Source: Larix kaempferi
Taxonomy: Eukaryota; Streptophyta; Pinopsida; Pinales; Pinaceae
NCBI GenBank assembly: GCA_027924585.1
Contig: BSBM01000125.1
Location: 6,081,001-6,145,000, forward strand
Direction: 5' to 3'
Length of the DNA: 64,000 bases
The notes under the pieces were generated by a model. It saw only the letters and a program-made list of their open reading frames with translations. It made no database searches and was not told the origin of the DNA. Made by a program: the position numbers and the translations under genes. Position 1 is the first letter of the stretch. The number at the start of each line of letters is the position of its first letter. Below are positions 43,429 to 55,942 of the stretch, in pieces.

Positions 43429-46400
43429 CTGAACTTGTTGCATGTCCTCATGCAATCCCATACCTGTGTGGCATCCAAACTATAAAGACTCATCCAATTC
43501 TTGCTTTGCAATTAGTGAAAAATTTAGCCAAAAATTTAGTTGAGAATTTAGCGGAAACTTTAGTGGAGTTTCAGCCATTTGGCGAAGAATTTGGCAGAGT
43601 TACAGCTGCCAGAATAGGGAAATGGACCAAATTGGCGGAGTCACAGCTGCTGAATGGATAAATATGGTGGAGTATCAGCTACTGAATGGATAAATCTGGT
43701 GGAGTCGCAGCTGGTTAGCGGAGGGTTTAGAGAAGGATTAAGCAGAGTCCCAGCCATTTAGCGGAGTCACAGTTGCCAGAATAGAGAAATGGACAAAATT
43801 GGTGGAGTATCAGCTAATGTTGCAGAAAACTTCCTGAGCTAATATCTCATAAAATACGATCTGGGTTTGGCTGAAATTTTGCAAGCAAGTTACTACAGGT
43901 CCAATGCATCTCCACACCAAAAATCAGAGATACCCACATCACAGATTTCGAGAAAAATGCAAATTGGCTGTAGGTGATGACGACCATTTTTTCTCAATCT
44001 GTGAAGTATTTTATTTCTGAAAATTGGTGAGTATCTTCCTCTTAACATAATGCTTCTGCTCCCCAAAGCTCAAAATCATCTGATGCATGAATATCGAGAT
44101 ATAGGAAAAATGGTTGTAGGTGATGATGAACATTTTCTCGAAAACCGCGCATTGGATTGTGCTGAAACTTACCAATTTTGTTCATCATAATATTATGCAC
44201 TTCCTGTCCAAATTTCACAAGAATCCGATTCTCGGTTTGCTAGATATCATCAGTTCAATTTCTGCATTAAATATGAAAAATAATGTGCATATGAATGTGA
44301 ATGGCAAACCAACAAGCATGGTAACTCCTCCCCCCAAACTGAATAATTTCCATGTCCTCATGGAAGAGAAGAGTTTTCATCTTAGCTGTAAAAATCCATC
44401 TCCCCCAAACTGAAGAGCTGACCGGAATGTTGAACATATGCATATTCAATTGTTTGGAAAATACTCATACTGGTATCAAAGAGACTCCCTTCACAGTTGT
44501 GTTTGCCAAAGTTTCTTTTCCAAGACATCTAATGCAACAATATATGAGCATTTGTGAAAAGAAAAAAAATTATGGTTGAATGTCTTTTTCCACAAGAAAA
44601 ATAAAAACTAGTAGCATTGTGACAAAGGAGAAGATTCAAACCACGTGCCCCATGTAGAAACAAATTCTGAAAATAGATGCCTACAGATATTTTGTGTATT
44701 AAACTTCTTTAAAAATCCATTGTTAACTGTAGGCACATCTCTCCATTAAAAAAAATAGAGCCATCAAATGCATGTTCTCTCTTAATCTCTATTTACGCAG
44801 TGATCTTTGAACTAGTTTATACGCACAAGCAATCTAACTGTCTTTCTCTTATGTATATGAAGTGCACATGCCCTTTTTTACCTCTGATTGCAAGTTGTTG
44901 TACAATTAAGGATGAATCTTGATTGAGATCAACCCTGTATTGAAGCATACCCATCTAGATATTTGCAAATAGTGCTGCTGAAGATGATTGATGTTACCCA
45001 TAAAACCTCAAGAATGATTGTGTTCGAATTTGTTGATATTGTCATTACACAACATCATATATTAAAAATTTGTTGATTTTGCAACACAAATACATTCTTC
45101 AATTGATATCATGACCTTGCTTATGAAGAAAATACATGGGCAACAAACAACCATGATGCCATCTTATTCCACCAGCTGATCTATATTTTCTTTATCTTCT
45201 CTTGCACAATAGTGATACCAATCTTCAAGGACTATGACTCATCCAATAAGTAGGTTGACTGATTAGATCACATAAATTTCTACAGGTCTGAGCACAAGGG
45301 TTGATTGTGTTTTCCATTTGTGGCATTAAGTAGGCATGATATTCATATGGGAGTGTCATTCATCAAGGAAGAGGCTAGCAATGTGATTGATCCTTGAATA
45401 TTCTATTTCTTATGAGCCATGAGTTTCACCATCAAATACCTTGACAACGTGGATATAATATGTATGAAATATTCTCCATTTTCCACCTTGTTTGTATGCT
45501 AGTGGGTTCTCATGTGGGAATGGCTTCTACAACAACTTATTCCAATGTAGGTTCTTGTGGCCAGCCTATTCCTTGCTTGCAAAAGTTCTCTTTGGCTTGT
45601 TCTTATGCTGCTAAAATCCCTGTGATAAAACTCTATTTCTGATGTTGCTTAATGCTGAAAGTGATCATTAGAAAACGAAATGCATTCTCTGTTTTATGGA
45701 AGTATATGCTTCTTTTGCTGTAGGTTTTTGAAGAGTAGCAGCAAGGAATTGTCTCATGATTAGACGTAGAATATGTTGAGAAGAAGCCTATGCTGCCATA
45801 CAACAGGGACAAGTGACTTTGAAACAAGCCACTACAGAAAAATTTTAAATTTTGGGTAGAGACACTATTTCAATTTCCTTTTAATAACGACTCCCTTCTA
45901 TTAGCACTGGTGTATTCAACAGTAAAAATATTTTCATAATTGCAACAGAGGCTGCCAAAAAAAATCACCATGCTACTACCCAATAGAACCATTATCATGC
46001 TCCCCTGGTAAATATTATGAGCACATGAACCATTTCCAAACAATGATGTGTACCAGCAAGCATAGTCTTCTTCAACTGTGGGTTCTCATGGAGCAACACA
46101 AATGCTTGGTATTCCTACTGTTGGTTCTTGTGTAGCAGCAGTAGACCATTTTTCATACTTGGATGTTGGGAAGGACTTGAATTGGGTGTGCATGAATTGG
46201 AATGATGAAGTGTTAGAGTTGAGTGGGCAAGGATGGGAATAGATGGACGGAAAATGCTATATAGAAAATGGAAATGGATAATGCTTAGTGGCCTTTCATG
46301 GCTTTCTCCTAAATCTTTAATAAATCAAAAACTCATGCTATTTTACCTCAAGTTTTACCTCCATGGAAGCCTTGGTTGACATGAATGTACTGATGTATGT

Positions 46401-47201
46401 TGGGGCTGATGTATGCTGCTAACTGCTGCTGAGAGATGTAGCTAGAAGCTGAAACTGATAAAGGCTGAATCTGATCCACGATGAGGAACTGTGCAAGCTG
46501 ACTAAAAACAAATGCTGCCAACTGAATGAAAAGAGTATTGCTAAACTGCTAGAACAATAAAAATATATAGTCTTCATCCAATATCCGCGCTTTATGTACA
46601 AGTTAATCCATGTGAATGAATGTTCTTGAAGTCGAACATGGAGAAACTTCGTTGGATTACCATTCAATAATGAAAATTGTTAACCAACGCGAGACAACTC
46701 ACCAGTGATGACAATGAGCTATCAAGGAACAATAGTGCAACCTGCCAGGTACGAATGTATGTGTTGAAGTCAAGTCACCTGCAGGATCTGACAAACAAGA
46801 GACATTGATGTATTCCCTTGATCATCAACGAGGAAATTTACCATTGATGCATGTAAATTCCAAGGTACTATGAATCACTCGAGTCTTGTTTCCCAGATAG
46901 TGTGTTGACGTCGATGGGACAGGACCATTGGAAGGTGGACCTTAATGAATTCCACATCATCCAATATGAGTACAAAACAAATGATTGTGAAGAACTGAGA
47001 TGAAATATTTTCTCCAACAGGTAGGCTTTATTGGTAAAATGAAAAGGATATGGGGTGACTCAGCATGTAAGAGAGCTGAGAGACATTATTCATGGGTTAG
47101 GTGTGAGTGGAGTGGATAGTATGGGAGTGATGAAATGGAGCAGAAATTCATGGAAGTGATGGAATGGTGGAGGCAAGAAGGAAATGTATGGGCAATCATG
47201 G
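43429..47201. other. Non-coding interior of element D, first part
   Basis: No coding domain seen. At about 43564-43830 degenerate repeats of about 36 bases occur (GGAGTCACAGCTG and ATGGATAAAT.TGGTGGAG). At 44328 and 44400 two further CTCCCCCAAACTGAA strings repeat the text next to the 3' LTR. The rest is AT-rich. Confidence 0.55.
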
Positions 47202-48720
47202 TGTTGGTTGTCAAGCACTCTAATTGCAGATAATTAAATATCAACACACAGAGCGTATGAAATTTATTGTCAACCCGAGAAAGTCTTTTTATTTCAAAGG
47301 ACAAGTGCACAATATATGCTTAAACACAAACCATTAGAAGTGAATACTTTTATCTTCTATCATCTATGTTCATCCCAATAATCTACGCAATCCCAATTGC
47401 CTTCTAACTGCTGTACTACAATCCTTTTCTATTATGCATCAAGCAAAACGAATATCAGATCTAATCAACGATTGCAGGAAGGAAATCTCAATTGCATTCT
47501 AAAATAATCAACTGTCTAATGAAATCAAGCTGGGAATCATGAAGCATGACCTGAACATTACTCTAGAATTTAATAAAGGAGATTGAAGCAACTGTTCTAA
47601 GATACTGAATTGCAAAATATAAATCAATCAACACATAACAGGAAAGCTAATTCCTAGGAGATTCTGGGATTACGTTTCAGCTGTAGGATGAGCACAACAG
47701 TGTGAACAGAAATTGAATTACATAAAACAAACCTGACTCAGTCGACTGTTATTGATACCATTCACCAATCTCACAAATAAATCATTTACTGAGAAATCCA
47801 CACAATGAATATTGCTGCTGCGTACAAACGAAAGATCAAATCATCACACAACAGAAAGATGAAATCCTAAATTAACACAGCAATCTCTGTGGAAGACGGG
47901 CCCAGTCTTCACACAGAGACGCTGGTTGAACAACACTCTCTTTAACTCAGAAGCGACTCCTTATATTAACAGAAGGATGAGTACATAGTTTCGGCTTGAC
48001 TGCTAATACAAGATGAATTAATTAATTGCTGTCCAACCCCTCGATCGAGGTAATACCACATATTTATACATACAGTTGCAACATCTAAACCTATAATTGG
48101 GCGGCCATGAAGATCTATGATCTTCAGGCGCCCTAAATAATCTAGCTGTTACAATCCGTGGCAGAACTGAAATATCCAAATATAAGAGGAGTTATCAACT
48201 GTCCCAAGAGTGGCGGTCCTTCCAGCTCACAGCTGGATTTGAGCAGCGACATACTTAAGATAGAATTTTATGTTACAGCTGCCCTGCCACGACTGTGCCT
48301 TGATTGACGAATTGAGCCCCAAGGAACCTTCCTTAAGCAATGGACGTCCCTTCCTCCGTGACTTGTTCAGCTCCGATCTTCCTGCAGTCCATTTATCTTA
48401 CTACCTTCATAATTTGCATCATGTTAGCACGAATTAAGAGATGCACAGCTTAAATCATCACAATCATAAGTATTAATACAATAAAACGATAATCGGCCAT
48501 ACCTTGGTAAATTGGGGAATATATAAGGAAAATAAGTTGAATTGCCAAGGTAATTGGTGTGAGACAAGGTAAGGGACAGTGATAAATGATGGTCAAAAAG
48601 GGCCAATTCTGAGCTCAACATTGGTGAATGAGGATGATGAGCATAATGTCGTCTTAGAAGGATTCTTGGCATGTAGAAATGGGACTTGACTTCGGAAATA
48701 TTGGAATTTGTATGGTTTGC
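47202..48720 (-). repeat. Diverged LTR related to that of element D
   Basis: Begins TGTTGGTTGTC at 47202 and shares with D's LTR the order of several strings: TCAACCCGAGAAAGTC, a GGGCCC segment with nearby CTTC..CAC.GAG, and ATATTTATACATA near 48061. The right end was not fixed; CAACA at about 48616-48620 is one option. No primer site or purine tract is adjacent, so it could be a solo LTR or remnant nested in D. Confidence 0.45.
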
Positions 48721-48999
48721 ATATCAGTCTCTCCATTTTTTTTATGTGCTCAATCCATTTTCAATTTGAGAAAAAGTCTTCAAGAGTCACTCGTGCATGC
48801 ATTGACCTTCTTCTTCTAAGGACCTACAAAAACCTAGCACTTGCCTGCAATAAAACATGAGATGATGGAAGAAGAGAGGTGATCAATCTCTATTCATCCA
48901 ATACTTATAAAAAAACAAGAAATTACTTATAAAACAAATCCAAAGAAAAATGAACGAAGCAAAATCCATTTTATACTTGCGGGAGAGCGATGGCCATCT
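48721..48999. other. Non-coding interior of element D
   Basis: AT-rich; I see nothing else. Confidence 0.4.
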
Positions 49000-49720
49000 A
49001 GACTCACCAACAGTATTCCGATCATAACTTCTTCGTTGCTTGTCCGATTTGAGTGATTCAAAATCCAAATGAAAGTAAATTCATAGGTCTATTTCCATTA
49101 GAAATAGGTTTTAAAAATTCTATGTGATGATATTCCAATTTGCTCAGTAACAGCCTGCATGACAAGGTGTTTCTCGAATTCGGGACTAGACCAACAGTCA
49201 CGGTTTTAGGCATAACTTTTTAGTTTGATAACGGATTGAAGTGATTCCAATTGGAGATGAAATTAGATTCATGTAGGTATCTCCAATAGAAACAAGTTTT
49301 GAATCCAATAATAATGCATGGGTCAAACAGTCCAATGAACAGTATAGGAAACAGAGTTTTAAAAATGCTGATTTCTGATAGGCAGTTAGTATTTTGGTCA
49401 TAACTTTTTCGTTTGATGACGGATTGAGGTGATTCCAATTGGAGATGAAAGTATATTCATATAGGTATCTCCAATAGAAACAGGTTTTGAAGATCTATCC
49501 AATAGTTCATCCAAATATTGACTGTCCCAACTCTGTTCCTAAGATTCCTACTTGACACCCTGTTAGTATTTTGACCATAAATTTTACATTTGATGCCCAA
49601 TATCAAAAATTAAAATTGGTTTGGAAACTAGATTCAAAGGGATACTTAGGATGTAAACAGGTTTTAAAAATAATCCCATTTGATCTCCCAAAAATGGACT
49701 GTCCTGACTGTGTTTCAGTA
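49000..49720. repeat. Four degenerate tandem copies of a unit of about 184 bp
   Basis: Copies start near 49012, 49198, 49383 and 49566. Each has CATAACTTTTT.GTTTGAT, GGTGATTCCAATTGGAGATG and ATCTCCAATAGAAACAGG-like strings, best kept in the second and third copies. Confidence 0.75.
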
Positions 49721-50310
49721 AAAAAATTCAAGTCAAAATGCCACAAAAATCCAATAAATGAAATTTGACTCCCAAAAAGTGACCAGAATAGGTATGAATG
49801 TTTTTAATGATGTAAACTTAAATATAACACACACACATACCAAAAATTTCAAGCATTGAGTACCTAGATTGACTTACATAGTGTGTTACAGCTGCAACTG
49901 CAACTCTTAAAAAATGATATACTGTTAAAATAAAGCATGTGTATTTTTATGGATGTGTTATATATAAATGAAAACTAAATACATACCATGATGTGCAACA
50001 CATACGTATCTCAAACTCATAAATTTTCACCTACAGGACAGTCACAACTGGGTGTTGCAGCTCACAAATTCATGCCCAAGTTCAAGCTTGAAGGGTTCCA
50101 TAATCGTTGGCTCATTTTCCATGGAGTCTTCATTCACCAATACTTCCTTCCTCTTACCCACTTCCTGAAAAAGAGAGATTAGTAATATGGATGGCTCTTA
50201 TTGCACCATGTGTCCAAGAGTTTTTATTCAAAACAAAATGATACTATCTATGCATCCTAGATTTTATTTATTTACAATGTCCTACACTACTTGGAAATAA
50301 CAAGTTTTTT
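49721..50310. other. Non-coding stretch of element D
   Basis: No domain seen; AT-rich between the tandem repeats and the gag end. Confidence 0.5.
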
Positions 50311-52084
50311 TCAAGTGTAGGAGAACTTCCAATGGAGCCACTTTCGAAGAAATGACTCAAGTATTCTCATACTCCCAACAGAAAAATATAACTTTATGAA
50401 TGCTAGGATATGAGAGATCAACTTCCCTTGAAATGATGGTGCCAAGAATTGGTGAAGTAAGGAATGATACTGCAGATTGATAATAGATTGAAACCAAGAT
50501 TCAATATAGTCTTTGTTCCCTTGATTTCTCATGGCTGTTACACCATGAATATCCTTAGTAAACTGATCTTCCTGATTGCATAAGAGATTCAAATCTAATG
50601 ATGTGAAGGATGCTTTTGGTTCCAATGTCCGTTCATTAGATTTGTTGATCTTGTTAACTTGTTGATGATCATAAGAAACTTCACTTCCAAGTCTTGGATT
50701 TAAAACATGTCCAGGCCTCGTATGGATTGGTTGCAACAGTGCACAGTCTTTTTGCAGTGGTGTAGATGAGATAGAACAAGAGAGAAATGTAGGGACATTT
50801 TGCAGTTCAACATTGTAAGCATAGTGTACTGCTTTATTATGGTTAGGGTGGATTGTGGATTGGACAGGAAATCGTGTTGGATACCAAGGAGTTTGATGAG
50901 AAGATAGATGTGGCTGATGTAGAGGATTTGTTTGTGAGGATGATATTGAAGGACCAAGTGGTGTTACATCATGATGGAAAGTGGCCATGTGATCATAAGA
51001 TAGGCCATTCCAACCTTGTGGATAAGGCAGGTAAGAGTTAAATTGCGGCTGCAACAGCTGCCATGGTGGAGGAGTATTCAATGATTGAGTATGAGAGTAA
51101 GGAAATAGAGGGATAGAGTTTTGAACCATACATGTAGGCCACGGTTTCCATGACTGTTGCAATGAGTTGGATGCAACTCCCAGATCTCTTTCATATGTTT
51201 CTTTCATCCTTGGTAAGGAGGGACAACAAGCTGTGGAATGATTCAAGTCACATATGCCACAAATTGTGAGACTATCCAAAGGAAAATCTATTGCAAGATG
51301 TTTCTTCTAGCACCAAGGGCAAACTATTTCTTCAAATTCCTCATGCTTTTCCTTCACCTACAAAACACCCAATTGTGAATTTAGTGAACCATTGATATCA
51401 ACATTAGAATTTTCAAATAAATTACTAATTTCAACTCGCATAACTTTTGTTCTTGTAGCAGATTTCAAAGATTGAAAATAAGGATTACTAGAATTCTTAC
51501 CAGTCTTGAAGTTTCCTCTTGAATACCTTCTACAAAACTCACAAATATCATCATATGCTAACTGAAATACATCACCTGTTCCCATCATATTTAAGATTTC
51601 TAAGGATTCATCTTGGATTCCCTTGAGTAGAATTGTTTTTGAGGTCTCTTTCCCCAGTTGCCTTTGTTTTGATCGTTGAAGGTTGTATTGAAAGCGTTCA
51701 ACATATTACTCTAAATTCTCTTCTTCTCCTTGTGTCATTTTGAAGATATCTTCATTGACCCTGCAATAATCTTGGTACCTTTTCAAGAATACATGTTTCA
51801 TTCTTCCCAAGTTCGTATACAATTCCCACCGAGGCTCATGAACCATTGGAGGCTGTTCCTTTTAGAGTAAGGGGAAACACATTCAACTTTTGATCATTAG
51901 AACAAGAACCATATCCTCTACAAAGTACTTCAAATTGAAACAAAAATACATCAGGGTCTTCATTTTCCAAACCGTGAAAATTTGGTAGAACATGTGGGGG
52001 AATGCTTTTTGTTGGTACCACTCCTCCTAAATCTCTGATGGGAAATTCGAAGGTAACAACTTCTGCATCTTTTTTACTTGCCAT
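50311..52084 (-). pseudogene. gag-like gene of element D (frameshifted)
   Basis: Starts MASKKDAEVVTFEFPIRDLG at 52084. A capsid-like segment follows (HVLPNFHGLENEDPDVFLF, DQKLNVFPLTLKG). A frameshift near 51845 leads into GRMKHVFLKRYQDYCRVN and then FCRRYSRGNFKTG. A Cys/His cluster ICGICDLNHSTACCP (about 51230-51275) resembles a retroviral zinc knuckle. The last 322 codons (51279-50311) are open and rich in Pro, Ser, His and Gln. It would package element RNA. In-frame stops near 51708 and 51308 show it is not functional. There is no protease or pol after it. Confidence 0.75.
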
Positions 52085-52364
52085 CTCTTCATTAGATTAT
52101 TCGTGTGTTATCTGGAGGCTCCTCCTTCGAATGTTCCTGTCAACTTGTTTGTATAATGGGTGGTGCTTACAACACCACTAAGGGGAATGATAAAATTTAA
52201 GCTCCAAAAATTAAAAATGAAATTAAATTAAATGCAAAAAAAAAAAGAAATTCACACTCAAATCATATTCAATAAACTGAAAAGTAATCATGCAACCTAC
52301 ATGCCCTACTTTAACAATGCATCTACAAAACAATGTCAGATGTACTTTTGCACTATTGATAACT
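52085..52364 (-). other. 5' leader of element D
   Basis: Non-coding leader between primer site and gag start. Confidence 0.5.
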
Positions 52365-52382
52365 TCCCCGGCAACGACGCCA
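52365..52382 (-). promoter_or_regulatory. Primer-binding site of element D
   Basis: TGGCGTCGTTGCCGGGGA on the minus strand. It differs by one base from TGGCGCCGTTGCCGGGGA, a primer site very common in plant Ty3/gypsy elements. It is three bases from the 5' LTR. Confidence 0.85.
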
Positions 52383-52385
52383 AAA

Positions 52386-53744
52386 TGTTGGTTGGATTAA
52401 TTGTCTAATTAATTAAACAGCTGAACCCCCAAACATAAATTATCAACCCGAGGAAGTCTTTTATTTCAAAGCTATCGTGCAAGATCTATGTAAGCACAAT
52501 TTCTACCTGACACTGTTATCTATTGGTATGAAATCGAAACTCTTTCTAAACTAGATCACACCTTCTTGAAAGTAAATCAAACCCTAATCTAATTCATAAA
52601 ACCAAACTGTAAATCTAACTTAGAACAAAATCAATTCTTATGAATCAAAATCTAATTGCATGAATCTAAAAGAAGTGCTATGTTGGCCAATGATCTATCA
52701 AAATGAATTAACAAGAAAGCAACTATGATAAATCTAATGAATGAAATCATGCAACTATGATAAATCTGATGAATCAAAGCATTAACTGAATAATAAACAA
52801 ACCTACAAAATAACAATCAACACTATCAACATCTGCTCAGGGAAGAGGGCCCTTCCTCCACTGAGCAGAGCTGGATCTCCACAATGAAAGTCTACAACTC
52901 TAGATCATGAAATTGCCAGCATGTATTATCAGAATGGAATCATTACAGCAGAGTCTGGATCAAATCCTACAACATAACATTGCTTTCTCTCCTTCCTCCC
53001 CCCAATACATGAGAATGATTACATATTTATACATAAAACTCTCTCATGAGAATGAGAAACCGAAACCCAACTTGTGATCTGTAACATCTGGGACACGGCC
53101 GTAATTGCAAATAACTTTGAAACCGACCACAATAGTAAATCTGAGAATTTCACATTCAGAGAACCAGATGTATAGCTCAAACCGTAGCTTTGTTTGGATA
53201 TTTCCTCGCGTGTTAGGTAAATGAGGCCGTTGCGCACAAAACCCATGGTCCAGATTTTCGAGATTCTTCTTCAGCTGTCTGCAAATCGAGACACAAATCA
53301 CTGTGTTCTTATCTGACACGCATTTCTGGTTGGAACTGTTTGAGTATGAGCTAGAGGCTGCCAAGTTGGACTTGAGCACGAATTGAAGTCACAAATGCAC
53401 ATAATCAATCCTAGGAATGAAAACATGTTTTGAATCTCCATGTGTACGTGTGCTAGCATGCCAACTTTGGAGGCTTGAACCATGGCTGATACAGCTGCTA
53501 ATATGAACAATCACTCCATAAACTATTATCAGTAAAATTATGTATAAGAGTCTTCAATTCATCAAAAATAAAAGAAAATAATCATGATTAACCACTAAAG
53601 CATCAATAAGATTAATATGGCATTTCTCGAGCAATTACAGCAAATGGATGGAAAATGGAATGATAAATGGGTGATAATAAGAAGAAGCGGGATGAAATAT
53701 ATGTCGAAAGGTGATGAAAATATGGACAAATTCGTGACCCAACA
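52386..53744 (-). repeat. 5' LTR of element D (right copy)
   Basis: 1,359 bases; partner of 42058-43417, with the same ends and TATA box. Confidence 0.92.
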
Positions 53745-55942
53745 GTGGGCCCGAAGATCTCCAAGCACGCGTCATTCATTTGTTTATAGAAAACATCATT
53801 TCTTGCGAAACAATCATGCCATGATCATAATTAGTTGAAAGAAAACGTTTTATCGGTATATTACAATGAATTTATAAACACTAACTTGATCAACGTATAT
53901 TAATTACCTGGGACCTTATCGATCTTTATTGGGACAAGATCTACGTCGACCAAAAATGTTACCTCCATTGTTCCCGTGCTAGTGGCATGGGAATATCCTG
54001 GAAATGTAGCTAGGTCGATATCAATATTACCAGGATTTTGATCGATGTCGACCCCTTCTTCTGGAGGATCGAGTGTACATCGGTCACTAGCGGCTGGTGT
54101 GCTCACAGTTGGGGTCCGTGGTGTGTCAGAACGTGTTGCCGACTGTTCAGTCGACAACAATGGCGAAGGAGTAGTCGATGGATGTGGAGTTGTTTGCTCA
54201 TGATGCCACGTCTCTCCACGAGCCTCGCTGGGGCCAACATCGCCTCCACCACTATTGTGTGTTTTTCGATAATTCTGTGAATACAAACCACGTCTTACAC
54301 GTTCAGTACTATCATATAAAAGAGAAAATTATAAAGTCATAAATGAATTATTTTATGAATAAAGATTCCTCAACTTACTTCCAAGGATTCAAATTTCCGT
54401 TCCAACAATTCAATCCTTGTCAGGTTCTAGCTTGTCCGCGGAATCTTGATTAGCAAAGAAACGAGTTCTGCACTATATTTTTCCAACAATTTGTCTATCA
54501 TCTTAATCGGGTTTGTGGCTTCACCAATTACGTGGGAATATTTAATGATCTCAACCACTTCAGGATCTAGTGAACATTCGTCTTATGCTGTTTCATACAA
54601 CGATTCACTGGTATGCAACAAAAATATATAAAACACTATTGAGTTATATCATGATAGATTCCTAAAATTATTATATTAACAAAACATATCTATGATCATG
54701 ATAGATTCCTAAAATTACAACTAGGTTTACTTGGTGCCTGGACGATGGTGGCGTATGATCCACAGCTATCGACTTGCCCCAATCATCGGGCCCCTGCAAA
54801 AAAGAATTAGAAAACATTATCATAACAAAACCAGTATACACACGAAAAATACATAACAAAATAAACATTATGCTACGTATTATATTGGTACAATTCCAAT
54901 GGATTATACCTACAACGTAGAGGATCATGATCCACTCCTCCGATCGATGCTCATAGGTGACTTGCCCCGATCTTCTAATATCTGGGAGCTGCCCCTTACA
55001 GATACCTAAATAAAAAACATAGTGAAAGTGATCACCTAAACGAATCCAAAACTAATCATGAGAAAACACATCGATTAAAAACTATTATTAATTATTATAT
55101 TTTTACTATTACAAAGAATATGTATACCTATTGCGTCAAGGTTACGGTGACCCTTGCAGAACCGGACTGTATAAAAAACATAGAGAAAATTATTATGTAA
55201 AAAAAAAATTAGATAACATTATAGGAACGAAACCAATATACTAATAATGAAAAAAAAGGAAAAAAAAAACTATTTTTTACTATTATATTTGCACTATTAC
55301 AAAGATGTATACCCGATCCCTCGAGGAAGATGTAATCCTCTGACCATTTGCTGGTGGGTTTTTATCACGATCACTAGCCTACGAAGTAAATATGGAAAAT
55401 TTAAATGAAATAAACTAACGAAAAAATCCTTAATATGTTAATTCATTAATAAAAGGTTGTTTAAATTGTTATATGTACCACTCCCATAGTAACCTCTTTT
55501 GTATCTACTTGGTTCAAATTGTAATTAATAAGCAACTCTTCCCCTGCAGATATTGATTTAATGGCAACTACAAAAACACGGTTTCCTTCACGCCCCTCAA
55601 ATTCGCAGTTTGGTTGCTTAATTGTAGACCCTGGTTGTGTACTGTTTATAAACCCCGCAATATTCCTTGTTGTTGCTTGGTTTTTCAACCAAGTATGTGC
55701 AAGGATGCACCTGCTAACTAGTAGCAGTGGTCTCAATAAAAATATATAAAAACTAATGTAATCTAATCTAACATTAACATGTGCAAAGAAATTAAAAAAC
55801 TAGATTTAAGAACATAAGCAATAAGATCTATGAGAAAAACAAGAAATTAAAAAATTTGATCTTTTGTAATACCTCAGGTGGTGAGGATGGTGAGTTTTGA
55901 GTAGCTCCAAGGTTGAGGTGCTCCAATGTCCAATGGTCTCTT
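53745..55942 (-). pseudogene. 5' exons of the CACTA element gene, including a SET-like segment
   Basis: Minus-strand exons with GT-AG borders: one ending near 55872 (LGATQNSPSSPPE), about 55730-55478, 55378-55313, 55166-55128, 55005-54914, about 54791-54731, about 54600-54374, about 54286-53917, and a last one from about 53810 to 53745 that continues at 42057. The second ends with PNCEFEGREGNRVFVVAIKS then AGEELLINYNLN, the pattern of the C-terminal half of a SET methyltransferase domain; the catalytic Asn-His pair is not evident (GFINSTQPG). Later exons read GQVTYEHRSEEWIMILYV and EIIKYSHVIGEATNPIKM. A TAG near 54429 breaks the frame, and two junctions did not resolve in phase. The 5' end is cut by element E at 55943. 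The SET part could be a captured host domain. Confidence 0.55.

Larger units (their letters stand above)
42058..53744 (-). mobile_element. Element D: 11.7-kb gag-only LTR retrotransposon (TR-GAG or LARD type)
   Basis: LTRs are 42058-43417 and 52386-53744, with ends TGTTGG...CCAACA. The target duplication GTGGG is perfect (42053-42057 and 53745-53749). A primer site beside the right LTR and a purine tract beside the left LTR show minus-strand orientation. Only a gag-like region is present (52084-50311). The remaining 7 kb has no pol, so it must depend on another element. It lies in an exon of F's gene. The LTRs differ at roughly fifty positions by eye (about 4 percent), mostly transitions, so it is much younger than A or B. 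Confidence 0.9.
37208..55942 (-). mobile_element. Element F: CACTA (En/Spm-type) DNA transposon, interrupted by D and E
   Basis: The left end reads CACTAGGTTTTTTGG at 37208, directly inside the RNase H frame of element B; CACTA is the diagnostic terminus of this superfamily. Subterminal 99-bp repeats containing CGG.AACCGACG follow at 37357-37755, as is usual for CACTA elements. A spliced minus-strand gene ends at 40743. Element D (42058-53744) is inserted in one of its exons, and element E cuts its 5' side at 55943. The right terminus is outside the window. The three bases before the end (ATA) would be the target duplication. Confidence 0.7.

Noticed and set aside
50700-51041. Additional frames overlapping D's gag
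   Set aside because: They are alternative frames of the same coding stretch, without domain support.
55461-55736. Functional SET-domain host gene
   Set aside because: The usual Asn-His motif is absent or altered, the 5' side is cut by an LTR, and downstream exons contain a stop. It is better read as part of an interrupted transposon gene.
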